Source: Lineus longissimus
Taxonomy: Eukaryota; Nemertea; Pilidiophora; Heteronemertea; Lineidae
Assembly: GCF_910592395.1 (NCBI RefSeq)
Contig: NC_088309.1
Coordinates: 17,426,599 to 17,490,598, forward strand
Direction of reading: 5' to 3'
Length of the DNA: 64,000 nucleotides
Part shown: one piece after another, positions 50,013 through 62,783 of the stretch
Layout: every line of letters begins with the position of its first letter
Numbering within the stretch: the stretch's first letter is position 1
The notes under the pieces: model-generated
The model's database searches: none
Told to the model about the DNA's origin: nothing
The model's input: the letters and a program-made list of their open reading frames with translations, nothing else
Made by a program: the position numbers and the translations under genes

Positions 50013-51064
50013 GAAAATGGACATTTGAAAGGTTCAAGACAGCACAGAAGTTTATGAGCCACACTAGTACTGTTCCCCTCGTTGGCCCTTTACCAGATTG
50101 ACTCTTATTCATTCCCTGCACTGACAAGATGAACCCTTTGCTTTCATACACTTATCGGATTGATTAAAAACAAACCAAGCAGACCAAAGATGGATGATTT
50201 CATCATGTTTCTTGTCATCTCCCTCATCCAAGCTGACAGGGGACCAACTGATACAACTGGCACAGCATCCCTATCTTGCCCTTCACCAGATCTTTTGTTC
50301 TCTTGCAAAGATTTCTTGAATATTTCCAATCGAATCAGTGACATCTAATTTTCTTTGTTCCCAAGGGACGTTCTATGTTGTCTCGATAACAAATTAACAC
50401 ATAAAATAAAGAATATTACAATTTATGTTTTATTATTATCATCTTCTTTTACAATGATGACTCTTTTAACAACACACAGCAATAACATGTATGGTATTAG
50501 TGGGACACCCATCCTGACCACTAAGGTTTTTTGCATCTTATCAAAATTTATATATACCCAGGCTACATGAAAGTATTAGATTGTGAGGTTCAGGCCGGAT
50601 GCTCGACATATCAATTTCACATCTTAGGCCAGTATTCAATGTTCAAATTACCCTCATCCCAGCATTCTAGTTGTTCCAGGCTGATTTGGAAAAAAGCAAC
50701 ACCAAGGCAAGTTGGATGAAGATCTCTACCGCATGCAGTTGATTAGAAGATTTGATACAAAACTTGAGGTAAAGGTTGTCTCGCCAAACACTGCCAAACC
50801 GCATCCTCGAAAATCCAGAATCAGTCGTATCCTCCTCCCCTCGCACACATTACTAAGCTTGGTCGATAGTGCCGAGTGTTGGCCTGCAGAGCTTTAGGAT
50901 GGCCAAACCGAGGTACCTGACCGAGTTTTTGGCTGCAATGACCGCTCAGACTCCAGCTGAGTATCAGACTACAAACCCCACACTTTGACTTTTTTACTTT
51001 TACACTGTTGTTACACTGTTGTGTAGCTGATTTGGTCTGGGTTTCCATCACAGAAGCGGTAATA

Positions 51065-51102
51065 CCAAGAATTTATAAAGACTAGGCTTTATAAATTCTT
51101 GG
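51065..51102. repeat. Perfect 16-bp inverted repeat, 6-nt loop
   Basis: CCAAGAATTTATAAAG, then ACTAGG, then the exact reverse complement CTTTATAAATTCTTGG. It has no U-tract terminator role in a eukaryote, so it is more likely the collapsed ends of a small MITE or a cruciform-forming site. Confidence 0.92.
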
Positions 51103-51880
51103 CATGATTTTCACAGCCCACGAAGTTGTGGACCTCTGTGGAACATTTACATGGCGGGCAAAAAACAATTTTAATTGCTTAATAACAGAGTTTCAGTGAC
51201 TTTCTTACCATGTGGTGGATGAAGGGAGCGGAACACACAGGAGATCAATAATTGTGAGAAATATTATTAAATGTACCATGGATTTTGGAAACACTTTAAA
51301 GGAGTCAACATATGACCAGACCCAGGTCGAAGTAGTGCAGTATATGTATTTCTAAGGGGCAGCAAGTAGCTTAATTGTCCAAATGTCAAGTAGCAGACAA
51401 TACTCGGTAACAACAAAATGGTCCGATTAAAGATATTCTCAAGAACTTATTGACCTGCTTCCAAAATACTTCTATTGGGCGAGTACAAGTAAACAAAAAA
51501 TGACTTTGAACAGTCCTCAAAAAGACCCCATCATTAAATCAAGCACTTATCCTCGGCAAGAATTTGTGTTCTGTAAATATGGGAGCCTGCTATCGAAACA
51601 AAACAACTCCAGACCACTAGACAAAAATACATTTTGTAGAAGTGCAAAGTCTTATCAATCTGGTGTTGACCCTTGAATGATACCACAGTAGAACCAGCCT
51701 ATACTCTTCACATTTTCTGGGGTGGTGAAAATGAACCTTCTCAGTCTGATCAGTTGGCTAGATTGGGCCTGCTGAACATGTGGATAATAGGGTTTCATTC
51801 AGTAACTTGCTTATGACTTGATGATGCTATGGTACCTACTGAGGTGCGGGAAGGGCATTTGTCGTAAGAAATATGCTTTA

Positions 51881-51994
51881 AGGTCACCCTCAGGACTGAC
51901 AAGTGCTGAGAGGTTAAATTGAATGGAAACATCCAATTTGGGACCAAATGAAATGTCCTTAATAGAGAGGTGTCCGCTAAGGGAGGTTCCACTG
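51881..51994. mobile_element. pogo/Tigger-like non-autonomous element, truncated copy
   Basis: It shares CACCCTCAGGACTGACAAG, CAATTTGGGACCAAA and the right terminus GGGAGGTTCCACTG followed by TA with the copy at 44383-44617. The left terminus and about 50 internal bases are missing. Confidence 0.74.
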
Positions 51995-52055
51995 TACTGG
52001 ATTTGCACATGTTAGCAAAAATGTTACTACATCAACAATGCCATCCTGCCGCAAG

Positions 52056-52655
52056 ACGTGTCCGTAGGTCTATGACGTAATGACGCGTCAGTAGGTGTAT
52101 GAAGTAATGAAGCGTCAGTAGGTCTATGAAGTAATGAAGCGCCAGTAGGTCTATGAAGTTATGAAGCGCCAGTAGGTCTATGACGTAATGAAGTGTCAGT
52201 ATGTCTATGAAGTAATGACGCGTCAGTAGGTCTATGATGTAATGACGTATCAGTAGGACTGTGACGTAATGACACGTCAGTAGGTCTATGAGGAAATGGC
52301 GCGTCAGTAGGTCTATGAAGTAATGACACGGCAGTAGGTCTAAGACGTAATGACGTATCAGTAGGTCTATGACCTATGACATAATGACGCGTCAGTAGGT
52401 CTATGACGTATGACATAATGACGCGTCAGTAGGTCTATGACGTAATGACGCGTCAGTAGGTCTATGAAGTAATGACATGGCAGTAGGTCTATGAAGTAAT
52501 GACGCGTCGGTAGGTCTATGACATAATCACGCATCAGTAGGTCCATGACGTAATGACGGCCAATAGGTCTATGACGTAATGACACGTCGGTAGGTCTATG
52601 ATGTAATGACGCCTCAGTAGGTCTATGACGTTATGACACTTCAGTAGATCTATGA
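52056..52655. repeat. 27-bp minisatellite, about 22 copies, CRE-like
   Basis: The unit reads about GTAATGACGCGTCAGTAGGT plus CTATGAC, and starts recur at 27-bp steps (52442, 52469). Most units carry TGACGCGTCA or TGACGTAATGACG, close to ATF/CREB half-sites. The 27-bp period keeps frames open on the minus strand (RHRPTDASL-type heptads), which is not evidence of coding. Confidence 0.93.
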
Positions 52656-52792
52656 TGGAATAGATCACCTTGTGATGTCACACAATCGATGTAAATGGCG
52701 GCCTCCATGGCCCAGTGCAGGTGTTTTTGACATGAATGGCCAAACATAAATCTTCTTTTTCTTCTTCTTCTTCAGCATTTGCTCTGCACTTG

Positions 52793-53020
52793 GAGGTGAT
52801 TTTCTTCAGGGAGTATTCCTCATTCAAGGCGGGATGAGCATTTATGCGTGACACTACTGTTATGCGCCAATTGGGTTTATTGGCCTAGTGAATCCGACTT
52901 CGGGGAGAGGTTGAGTCCACGCAAGCTTCTCAGGTTTCTCACTTGGTGGGGTCTTTAACCTGCCCTGGCACCAGACACCATATACAAGGAACCTCCGTTT
53001 TAAGTCTCATACGAAGGACT
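52793..53020. repeat. Dispersed-repeat fragment (AACCTCCGTTTTAAGTCTCAT edge)
   Basis: It contains GGGTCTTTAACCTGCCCTGG and AAGGAACCTCCGTTTTAAG followed by CTCATACGAAGGACT. From memory this phrase belongs to a repeat common in marine invertebrate genomes. The class is not determined. Confidence 0.4.
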
Positions 53021-53274
53021 GCAAACAGAAATGATAGAAGCCAAATTCAACATTTACAAAAAAACGCTCAGAAGTTTCTGGGTCTTATATAGCTGTAACT
53101 AGAGTAACAAAAAGCAGTGCAGTTACAATCTATTTACTCTTTAAAACACTTCAAGAGGTTGACCAACTTCTGAGTCATGTGGACAAATCTGACAATTGTT
53201 CCTGGTCAAAAAAGGGACCATCTCAAAATTCAATAAGGCCATCAATATCAAACAGGATTTGTTTCAGGATGGCT

Positions 53275-53690
53275 CTTGAAAACCTTTCACAAAACCAATA
53301 TTTTGGTTAAAAGCAAATACAAATGTATTTATAAACACTGTGGAGTGTGCTTAACTGGATTTTGTGTCCAGTTGTGAGTTTGAACCATGGCACTCTGTTT
53401 TTCACTGACCAAGCTCAAGTGATTACTGTATGAGCAGCACCTTGATACCCAATAGCAGGGCAGAGCTTCCTTTTTGGTCTTGAAAACCTTTGACAAAACA
53501 AATAATATGGTTAAAAGCAAATACAAATGTATTAATAAACACTGTGGAGTGTGCTTAACTGGTTCTTGTTTCCAGTTGTGAGTTTGAACCATGGCACTCT
53601 GTCCTTCACTGGCCAAGCTCAAGTGATTCCTGTATGAGCAGCACCTTGATACCCAATAGCTGGGGTAGAGCTACCTGTTTGGTCTTGAGG
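53275..53690. repeat. 204-bp tandem duplication, 2 copies
   Basis: The copies begin at 53275 and 53479 (CTTGAAAACCTTT) and are near identical. Each contains GAGTTTGAACCATGG, whose inverse has a B-box-like GGTTCAAACTC, so the unit may be a tRNA-derived SINE piece in minus orientation. Confidence 0.85.
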
Positions 53691-53825
53691 CTCTGGGGGG
53701 CAAAATGGCACTTTTTGAAATATTTTTGCCCAAATCATAATTATTCGTGACTTCATAGTGCATCCCTTGCCAGCTATGCCCCTGCCCCAGAGTGCCTCGC
53801 TGGAGACCTATGATAGTAATATTTG

Positions 53826-53890
53826 TTGCAAAGTGCTTTGAGACCTTGGTCAGTCAAAAACTCCACATAAAAGCGGTCATTATTGATATC
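53826..53890. repeat. SINE-like tail
   Basis: GCAAAGTGCTTTGAGACC followed by ACATAAAAGCGGTCATTATT. The first phrase also ends the fragment at 2041-2250, so both may belong to one SINE family. Confidence 0.4.
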
Positions 53891-54539
53891 TTGTAAATTT
53901 CTTATTCTCCTGAGAATCTTAAAGAATATCAACTTTTTTGGGGGCATCAGATAGTTTTGAGATGGTTTTTAATTCAGGCTTGTTGACTGTTGCACCTCTT
54001 AAAAACATCTTGACATAAATGACAACAAAAGAAGTGAAAGTACATATTTGTTTGCAGAGAATTTTGTCAATGTTTACTGTTCTAGTTGAAGTGGACCCGG
54101 CCTAATATATTATACTATTATTTCTAGTTCAAGCAGGCATAGCTGACAGTGTTCCTACTGTAATTTGAAAACATGCGGACTACAAGATAAACAGTCACTG
54201 AAGGTCTCTATGTCATTATTTTTGTAGTACAAACATAACTAATTACTTTTTTTGGCAAAAAAGCATTATATTCCTGATAAAATGGTTGAGTGGTAAAAAT
54301 ACCATGAAGTAATTAACCAATAGATTAGTTAAGTGTTCTGCGTTGTTTTTACAATCCCCCACCCCCAATACAGTACCACAAAACAGATGTCATTATCTAA
54401 ACCATTTCCAAACATTGATAAAACAACATTCTTCTTTCCAAACAGTTTTTGTTGTTCACCTTCCTCTATCAAACTACCGAATTCCCCCAACCCAACAAGC
54501 CATTTGTGTGACCGGACAAAGATGCACAACTTCAAATGA

Positions 54540-55190
54540 TGTCACTTTGCAATACTTGCATAACTTGAAAGAACGTCATTCTGTAGTCCTTGCATAAATT
54601 CACTGTAATATAATTCATATGTAGTCCTTGCATGACTTGACCATGACGTCATTCTCAAGTCATTGCATAATGTGAATGACATTTTTCGGTTGTCATTGCA
54701 CATTGGCAGTGACATCATTATGCAGCCATTGCAGACCTTGACACGGACATCATTCTGTAGTCATTGCATTACTTGTCACCGGCATAATTCAGTTGTTATC
54801 CCATATCTTGACAATGACATCATTCTGTTGACATCGCATAATCTGACATCATTTAATCTTTATTGCATAACTTGACAAAATATCATGCTGCAGTCCTTGC
54901 ACAACTTGACAATGACGTCATTTCGCAGTCATTGCAGGATCTGACACTGACACGATTCTATCTGTATTCCTAACATAACTTGACAATGACATTATTCTGC
55001 AGTCATTGCAGGATGTGACACTGACTCCATTCTATCTGTAGTCATTTCATAACTTCACAATGATATCTATCATATGCAGTCCTAGCATGACTTTACTATG
55101 ACTTCATTCTGTAGTCATTGCATAACTAGACAACTGACATCATTTCGTTTTTACTGACTAACTTGACAATGAAATTATTCTGTAGTCCCT
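54540..55190. repeat. Degenerate tandem repeat, period about 35 bp, with TGACGTCA sites
   Basis: Repeated phrases CTTGACAATGACATCATTC and TAGTCATTGCATAAC, strongly diverged. Several units contain a full CRE palindrome TGACGTCA (about 54642 and 54914) or one-base variants such as TGACATCA. Confidence 0.75.
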
Positions 55191-55275
55191 GCATAATATT
55201 CGCTTCACGTTGACCATATTCTCTGTGGTTGAGAGGATGCCCATGCACTGTTTAAATCCCTCGCCCGCCACTCAC

Positions 55276-55362
55276 ACCCTGCCAGTAAATCTCTACGCCG
55301 TAATTTGCCGACCATGGTTTGGTATTTGCTCTCAGATCATCCAGCTTGTCTGACGGCCATGC
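55276..55362 (-). CDS. Candidate internal exon of an unidentified gene
   Basis: 87 nt, phase 0 at both ends, acceptor CTTTCTAATTCAG and donor GGT/GTGAGTGG. It is open for 29 codons: AWPSDKLDDLRANTKPWSAN then YGVEIYWQG. The composition (three Trp, balanced charges) is more protein-like than the surroundings. I do not recognise the family and found no partner exon, so this may be chance. Confidence 0.33.
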
Positions 55363-56547
55363 CTGAATTAGAAAGAAAGGGATAATGCTGATTAATGGCT
55401 GGGCAAATGTTTGTGTCCAGCTAAGGACGATAATTGCAAATTGACCATTCAGACTCCATAGATTTCAATTATACAGTGAGTGGTTTCAGGAAGGGCAAAC
55501 AATGGTACCATGATTTTCGCAGAGTGACATCATCAGAATACACGAGGGGGGGGGGGAGATAAAGCGGACTTTGTAGGAGCAATACAATGCCCAGACTGGG
55601 CCTCAGTCAATATCAAAGCAACTGATGGATCATCAAGTCATATGCGATATTTTAAATGGAACATTGCAGGCCCTATTGTCCGCATGTTCATCAGGCAATA
55701 TCTCACTAATTGATCTGCGCCGGAGTTATAAACGGTTCATTTTCACCGCCCAAGAAAATATAATATGTATGCCGAAACGTTGGCCATGCGAAATCCCCTT
55801 TAAAGAGATCCAATTGTTTAACAATGGAAGCTTATTTCCGCCTTAGGTTTTAACCGGGTCGTTCAAAACATCCCATTTTATAAGCGTTCCCTATAGGTTT
55901 CCTTTAAGTACATGATGTATGATTGGTGTAGGGTGAATGTGGAGGTTTTGAGCAGAATAACCTTTGACATCCCTACATGAATTTTATCAAGAGACATAGC
56001 AAAGGGAGGCTTTGTAGGCGCAAAGTGCGTTTACACTGTAAAACTGCGGTTCATTATGAATTGAGGTGTTTTAGAATTATTCATTAAAACAGTCAACACC
56101 TGAGCTTGATGCTCCTTATTTTCATTCTCACCTGTGACTCAGTACTAAATAACACAAGAATTAATGAGCTTCAATAAGAATAGAATAAATATTTTGCAGC
56201 AGATGGTGGTTATATGTTTCTATAATACATCAGGCCTTTTATGCATTTTTTATATGAAAGTGCATTCTGTTTAATCCTTTGCACTGTCATTGGCAAAAAT
56301 TAACGCCTTCCCTTTAATAAGATTTGATGACCTTGACCTATTTTTGCGAGTTAAGAAATGAGCCCCACTAACCAAATATGAAGTCCCTAGGTCAAGCCAA
56401 GAAATCTACTACACACACTGAATGAAATTAGAAGTTCTTGGTCAAGCGGTAATTATAGGTGGATCAGGTGCAAAGAGCTGTGCTACCAAGATATAGAAGT
56501 GGCTAGGGTCAAGCAACAAGGCATTGTGCCATACACCCCTACACCAA

Positions 56548-56820
56548 GTTTGAAGTTTCTAGGTGCATTACATGTGCAGCTACAGATGGCAATGACAGGC
56601 AGTGGTACAAGCACATCTAAAATCAAAAACCTCCCAAAAGCAAATCTGAAGTTTCTGGGTGCATTACATGTGCAGCCACAGATGGCAATAACTGGCAGTG
56701 GTACAAGCACACATCTAAAATCAAAAACCTCCCAAAAGCAAATCTGAAATTTCTTGGTGCATTACATGTGCAACCACAGATGGCAATGACAGGCAGTGGT
56801 ATAAGCACGTCTAACACCAA
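56548..56820. repeat. About 97-bp tandem repeat, 3 copies
   Basis: The units begin TGAAGTTTCTGGGTGCATTA at 56551, 56647 and 56745 and include GCAGCCACAGATGGCAATGA. The sequence before it (about 56325-56540) has several TAGGTCAAG/TTGGTCAAG phrases like the AGGTCA-rich element at 35022-35806. Confidence 0.88.
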
Positions 56821-59800
56821 ATGAACAGCAACCAATCAGTTTTAGTTACGTTTCGACTGTTAAATGAGAACTGAAGTCTTAACGCCAGACTTAACTTGGG
56901 CGAATGTGTAATCTCCTCCCTTAGGATTCATAATCTCACCGTGCAATATTCATAAGCAAATGCATTAGGCAGGCATATGAGGCATTGTGCACACACATGC
57001 CATTTCGCTTCCGCTGAGAATTGTATTTTAATAATTAACGACACACATCTATATCAGATATGATTAAATCCGAGATCACAAGGAATTAAGTTGGTCTTTA
57101 TTATTCCCTAGGCTCTCGTGGAGAGGAAAAGACATCACGATAAGGAATGAGTGTATACCATCGACAAAAAATATTGCATTCAGTCAAACAACCCCTAAAG
57201 GAAGGCGTCTGCTTTGTAACATGTATTCTTCCATTTCCTCTTCACTACAAGATTCCATTAAAAAACGTACATCGCAGTCAACGCTGTATTGTCACAGCTG
57301 GGTGTGACAATTTTCAAATAGAAAATGCTACTAGAGTGGAAAAACCTACAGGTTTGTTTAGATCGAGAAATTTTGGTTAGGTCCAGTAAGGAACTGCATA
57401 CACAAGAAGTGGTTTACACACGAGTAAAGAGGACCCTGCTCTGGATGAACTGGCATTTGTTTCCAGACAGGAGAGAGTATCCATGGCTCTTCACAGTCCT
57501 CTGCACCTGTGTCCGACAGCCTATGCCAGGCATGGCTTCAAGCTCAGATAAAGTGCCTTCAATTCAGATAGTCACAGGCAATATTTTGGCCGGAAATTTA
57601 AAAAAAGTGTCATATTGCCCCCCCCCCCCCCGACCAAAAAGCTAGCTAGACCCCTGAGCAAATCTGCAACTCTATAGATGACAGTTTCTTGCACATCTCC
57701 CAGCAGACACATACTCATAACTAATGAAAATGCAATTTCCATGAAATTCTCCCCAAGCTTGTCCGCCGACCATGATACTTAATTTATTTGACTATGTGCA
57801 GTCAGCAAATTCCACGCTCGGGTGACTCGGCACGGGTGACTGGCACCGCCTCTGTGAAGAGACCTCGATAGTGTGACACAACTAAAAACATGCCTTGCAT
57901 CAATGGCTTGTGACACGCACTAATGATTCCATATAGGGTTCGATCAAAACACGCCAATTTCAAATATCGTCCAAGCAATTTGATTCCGACAGTAACGCTT
58001 GATAAGAAAGAAAGAAATTTGTGTCTGGAGGCAGTCGGCGATGTGCCAAAGGATTGCATATAGGAGTATGTGTTTAGTACAAAGATATCAATATTCATCA
58101 GAAATCTATAATGAATTGAGAGAAATTTGCTTTTGTTTCTTGGGGAATATCGCAAACTTCTATTTTTTTATACTAAGAAAGGAAATTCATCAAGCACAGC
58201 GTTGTGCTCACGGGGGTAAAATAGAGTAATGGATTGAATGGATGAATTTTTTAGGGATGGCAGTTATGTGTAGGCCAAGTCACTGGTAACAAAGAGCATC
58301 TTGACACACAACAAGAGCCGATTGAGGATTATGAGAAAGGGGGGCTGCTGAGCTTGGGGCACAGCACAAACACTATAGAGCACCGTTTATTAGCATTTCT
58401 CTCACTAGAAAAACCTACCCTATTTTCAACCGCCCTTTTTTAAAGTTGGCAGAAAATAGGGGGGGTGGGTTGGCCCGCCCCTTGGATCCGTCTCTGCACA
58501 AGGCTGAGAAATGAAAGCAAAAAGAGCTGTGATTGTTATTAAAGTGGGGACTGATGTTATTTGGGTCAGATGTCGAAAAGGGACTACATGTATATTATAT
58601 GAACAGAGGTAAACAACTTTTGTGGCACCAGCAAAAGATTGTAATCATATGTTTGTGTGTCGAATGTGGGCTGAAGTACCAGTTGAGTAGACCAACAATT
58701 TCTAAATTATAAGACAAATATATACAGCGGATTTGGGTATATATACATTAGATTCAGAAGACATTCAAAAGAATATGGTCATGATTTCTTATACACAAAT
58801 AATAATATAACTGAAAACCACAATTACCAACAAATGTATAGGTTGATAGGGAATCCATTAGCTAAGTTGTTGTCGTGTGCCCAAACCACTTCCAACCCTC
58901 CACCTAAAGCAACATGATAGCCTTTCCCACCGATATTAGCATCTCCAGCTAACAAAGAAAAAGATGCCAGCCTCAAGGGTGTCATAGACAACTAAAGTAT
59001 TCTTCTCCACATATCCTATCTTTTGTGAAAAATGGATTTTGCTTTTGTGATGGCAACCCTGTGTGTAACGAGGTTATGAAAGACATAGTCACGAATTGAC
59101 ACCTCTCAATATTGTATGTAAGCTTACATTTTTATAATTGGAAATTACTGAGGTTTTCTTCCTCTTTTTCTTGAAGGGTAGGCCATTTGTAATTACTGGT
59201 GCTCCAGGAAAATAGAAATGCAGTAATACACAATACTGTAGTGCAGTTATTATGCATACAAATTTGCTGTAACTTGGTATAAATAGTAATTGTATATCTG
59301 TCTACACAATGGAATTGCTGAAACTTATATCCATTTCGTATTTACGCAATTGAAATTTTCAAATTCAATTACAAATTTTCATATTTCTAACAAATGGAGT
59401 TGGCCTTTAAGTGGGATATGTATCAGTTATAGTTCAAGATGCATTAGCATTGTTAGCGTACATGACCTGGATGCGTCCATTAGCAGGACGTAAATAGCTC
59501 GAGAGGTGTCAGAGCTGATTTAACATATCCTTTACCAGAGAATATTGCTTTGATAACTATATTAGGTGATGAAATGTTACGTAACAGGAGATCAGAGACC
59601 GAGCTGGCAAAATTTCACAGTGACAGAGGCAGATGAAATTAACAGATCAGTTTGTAATACTATTCAGACTCTCTTGTGTCCTTAGTACATTATCGTCATT
59701 TCTGTTTTGGATTAGTAAGTAGGGTTAAAGAAAGTTGTCACCTAAAAACGGGTCAAGATATTGTTACACAATCAAAAAGTTGGTACATTTGATACATATT

Positions 59801-59865
59801 ATTACATTTATACATTATGACCTCTTGACCTCTCCTTTCAGCTTTTTTTGTCTTGTGAAAGGGAG

Positions 59866-60000
59866 AGAGAGAGAGAGCCCCGGTCTCTCTATAACATGAG
59901 TAGGCCACAGTCCACCCAGGCTTCTAATGAGCAGCTGAAAAAGCGCTACATAAGACTAGAACATACTATCATTAACATTATTATTATATCATCATAAGCC
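59866..60000. repeat. SINE-like fragment with (GA)n and AAAAGCGCTACATAAG tail
   Basis: A short GA run (about 59862-59877) precedes CCCCGGTCTCTC. The segment ends AAAAAGCGCTACATAAGAC and an ATT-rich tail, the usual form of the 3' end in many invertebrate SINEs. Confidence 0.4.
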
Positions 60001-61152
60001 TGCAACACCTCAAAATATCACACCGCCCCAGACCCCTCACCCAGGGGGATACCCAAGCTTGAGAATTAAGACCTTTTTCCCATGTTAGCACTCCTGAATT
60101 ACCATCCTCACAGTCTTGGATAGACTGGCACTTACTCACAACCTCAGGAAACCAGTCCAAAATTTAGACTGTGGAGGGTTAAGACAATAATCCGACGCTT
60201 GCTTGTTCAACCCGAGACGCATTGTTTCCATATCAACGAGGGGAAACATGTTATTTCATATCACATACACGTGATTAGAATTCATGCCGATCTTTAATTA
60301 CACCTTCTACGGTTACGGCGGAAGTGATTTGAATCTACGAGCTTTTATCTGACATCGGAGCCGTGGCATCATCACTATTGCTCATCAAATCATCATGACG
60401 GAATTACATGGTAAACTTCATAGGCTTTCTGTTTAATCTTCTCACTTGTTCTGTCCTCATCAGAGCCAGAGTGTCTCCGTAGTAATACACGTTGATGTTC
60501 TGCCATAAAACGCAGGTATCCAGGGCGGAATTCTAATCAGTTTTAGTTCCCATCATGCGATGGCTACTTGAGAGGGATTCCTACCCTATTTTCTCCCAGA
60601 ATAATCAAATAAAGACAGAGTTCCAGGCTACACATCTCCGACACAAATAAATGCATCCATAATTTGATATCATTTCATACAGCATATGCCTAATCATATC
60701 GAACAAATTGGTATAACTCGATTTTTCCCAGAATACGCTTTCGCTTTGATTTCCGCAATTGGGTTAAGGAACCGGAAGATTCGATAAAGAAACAGAAGAT
60801 GATTTTCTCTGAACACGCCCGCTAGGTTCTTTGAAGTTCAATACACAAACAGTGGGCTGCCGAAAATGATAAACTCGGGGCGTACTGATCGCCATTTAAT
60901 CATCAACTAGCGCTACCAAGCAGAAACAGATGGGCTGTTATGGCAGCGGCATGCGGAGAAAATGATTGCCAAGTGTTTATATCAGTGGTTGCCAAGGTGA
61001 CCAAAGGTGACAGGTGAACAATCGGCCATCTTGGGAAGTTGTGAATATCTTGTCCCTCTCTTTTTGACATGAAAGTAATTTCAACTTTTGCTGATCTTCT
61101 TGGTATGAGGAGACACAAGCTGTAAAATGTCTTCTTTCAAAGCGGGACTATA

Positions 61153-61175
61153 AGCAGGAGCAGGAGCAGGAGCAG
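61153..61175. repeat. (GGAGCA)n simple repeat
   Basis: About four imperfect hexamer copies. Confidence 0.8.
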
Positions 61176-62783
61176 ACGGGTCAAATTGGTCATCTTCAGG
61201 TGACTAATATACACAGTAAGGGCTCTGGGTCATGTCAGATTCAGCACTAAATATATTCCTCATACAAGGGTGAATAGTTTCGACGCACTGTGAGATGTGA
61301 AAGACCCCTATTGGCGACTTCTTGTAACTTTATCTTGTCTATCTAACTACAGCCTATATAAGAGTCCCTTTAACAACCTCGTTCCTATCTGACTCTAAAT
61401 CTCTGTGCAGTCAAGTGATTTAAATCCCTGCGACCTGCAATCGTTTGTGACAATAATCGCTCATTTGAGGTGGTCATCCCAGGTACCTGCAACAAGAATC
61501 GGTCATCACAGCAACCTACAATCAAAATCAAACTAAATAATTACCAGTTTTACTGTTTTACCTAAAGGCAAGAGATCTTATTAGACCAAGCAGCAATTAT
61601 CATCTGCACATTCCAATGAGCACATCAAAATTGTGTGAATTTAAGGTCTTGAATCTCCAAGATCAACTGTAATGAGGAAGCAAGAAACCATATCCAGGAT
61701 GAGGGTAAAAACCATCACAGAATTTTTTCTTCTTCTTCCCATTAAGAGTAGGCTCAGATTTTAGTGTATCTACCAATTTCCTAGTTCTTGCTATGAGTAA
61801 ATATCGTTAAGGGACATGTTTAAGGTCTCAAATGATAGAATTAACAGCAATTCATTATGATGGGGACAAGAATAAAACATTGGTTGCAGAAACTTAAAAC
61901 AATGCAGAGGAATTAGAGCAATGTCCTGACATGAACTGTGTTCCTGAATTGTCTTTTCACTCAACAACCTTCATTTTGGATCGGGAAGCAATTTATTAAA
62001 AGGTGTATAAATGTAGAATAGGAATATCACAGCACACTGGGAGGTAGAGATAACTAGTGTCATCTTTTGGGAGGCAATTACAGCAAAAATGCCATCTAGA
62101 GGTAGAATAGAAAAGAAGGTCAAAACAACAAATAGATGGTATCAAGTAAGGAAACATGAACAGTTAAGATTTTAACAAGAGATTTCCAAAATGCGAGAAC
62201 ACAAAGTGAAATCATACAGCTGTTTTTCCCCATTTCCCTCCCATTAAAAATCCATATCGCTGTGCCCGGTGGCAAACCGAATAATGCCATGTATACTTAT
62301 ACGACAAGTTCCATTAGGCAAACCTACGTACAAACCTGTCTCTTTCATGTTCTAGACAAAACAACCACGACAAAGTTATTTGATTTCTACACACACAGAT
62401 GACTGACCCAGCTGTAATCGGCTATCTAATGAACTTCCTTTGAGCTGTACCAAAAATAATGCAACCTTTTTACAAGGTTTCTTCCTCTGATATGTAAAAC
62501 CTATTGTATTATTTATTCTCCAATGAAGGGGTTGTTACATTGTTCACGCGGAGGAGATGTTGGCTATCATGTTGGCAACCTGAGAGTGTTGGAGAATGAA
62601 ATCTGCCAATAATGAAGGAATAGATATTTCTCTTTATGGGATTATAATCTGTCTGTGGTTTAGCGAATCGATTTCTGCTCGGATTACAGACGCATCATTT
62701 TAGAAAGACAACTTAAGATCCTTCCATTTATACTGGCAACCACTGTTCCCACTGCTCTCACGTATCCTTAGTCCCTGAAACTA

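Larger units (their letters stand above)
55900..62780. other. Upstream intergenic region, no gene supported
   Basis: Apart from the 97-bp array and SINE-like fragment this stretch is AT-rich. It contains G/C-rich repeat remnants near 57618-57631 and 58456-58490 and shows no exon-like open frames with both splice signals. The short ORFs here do not look protein-like. Confidence 0.6.
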
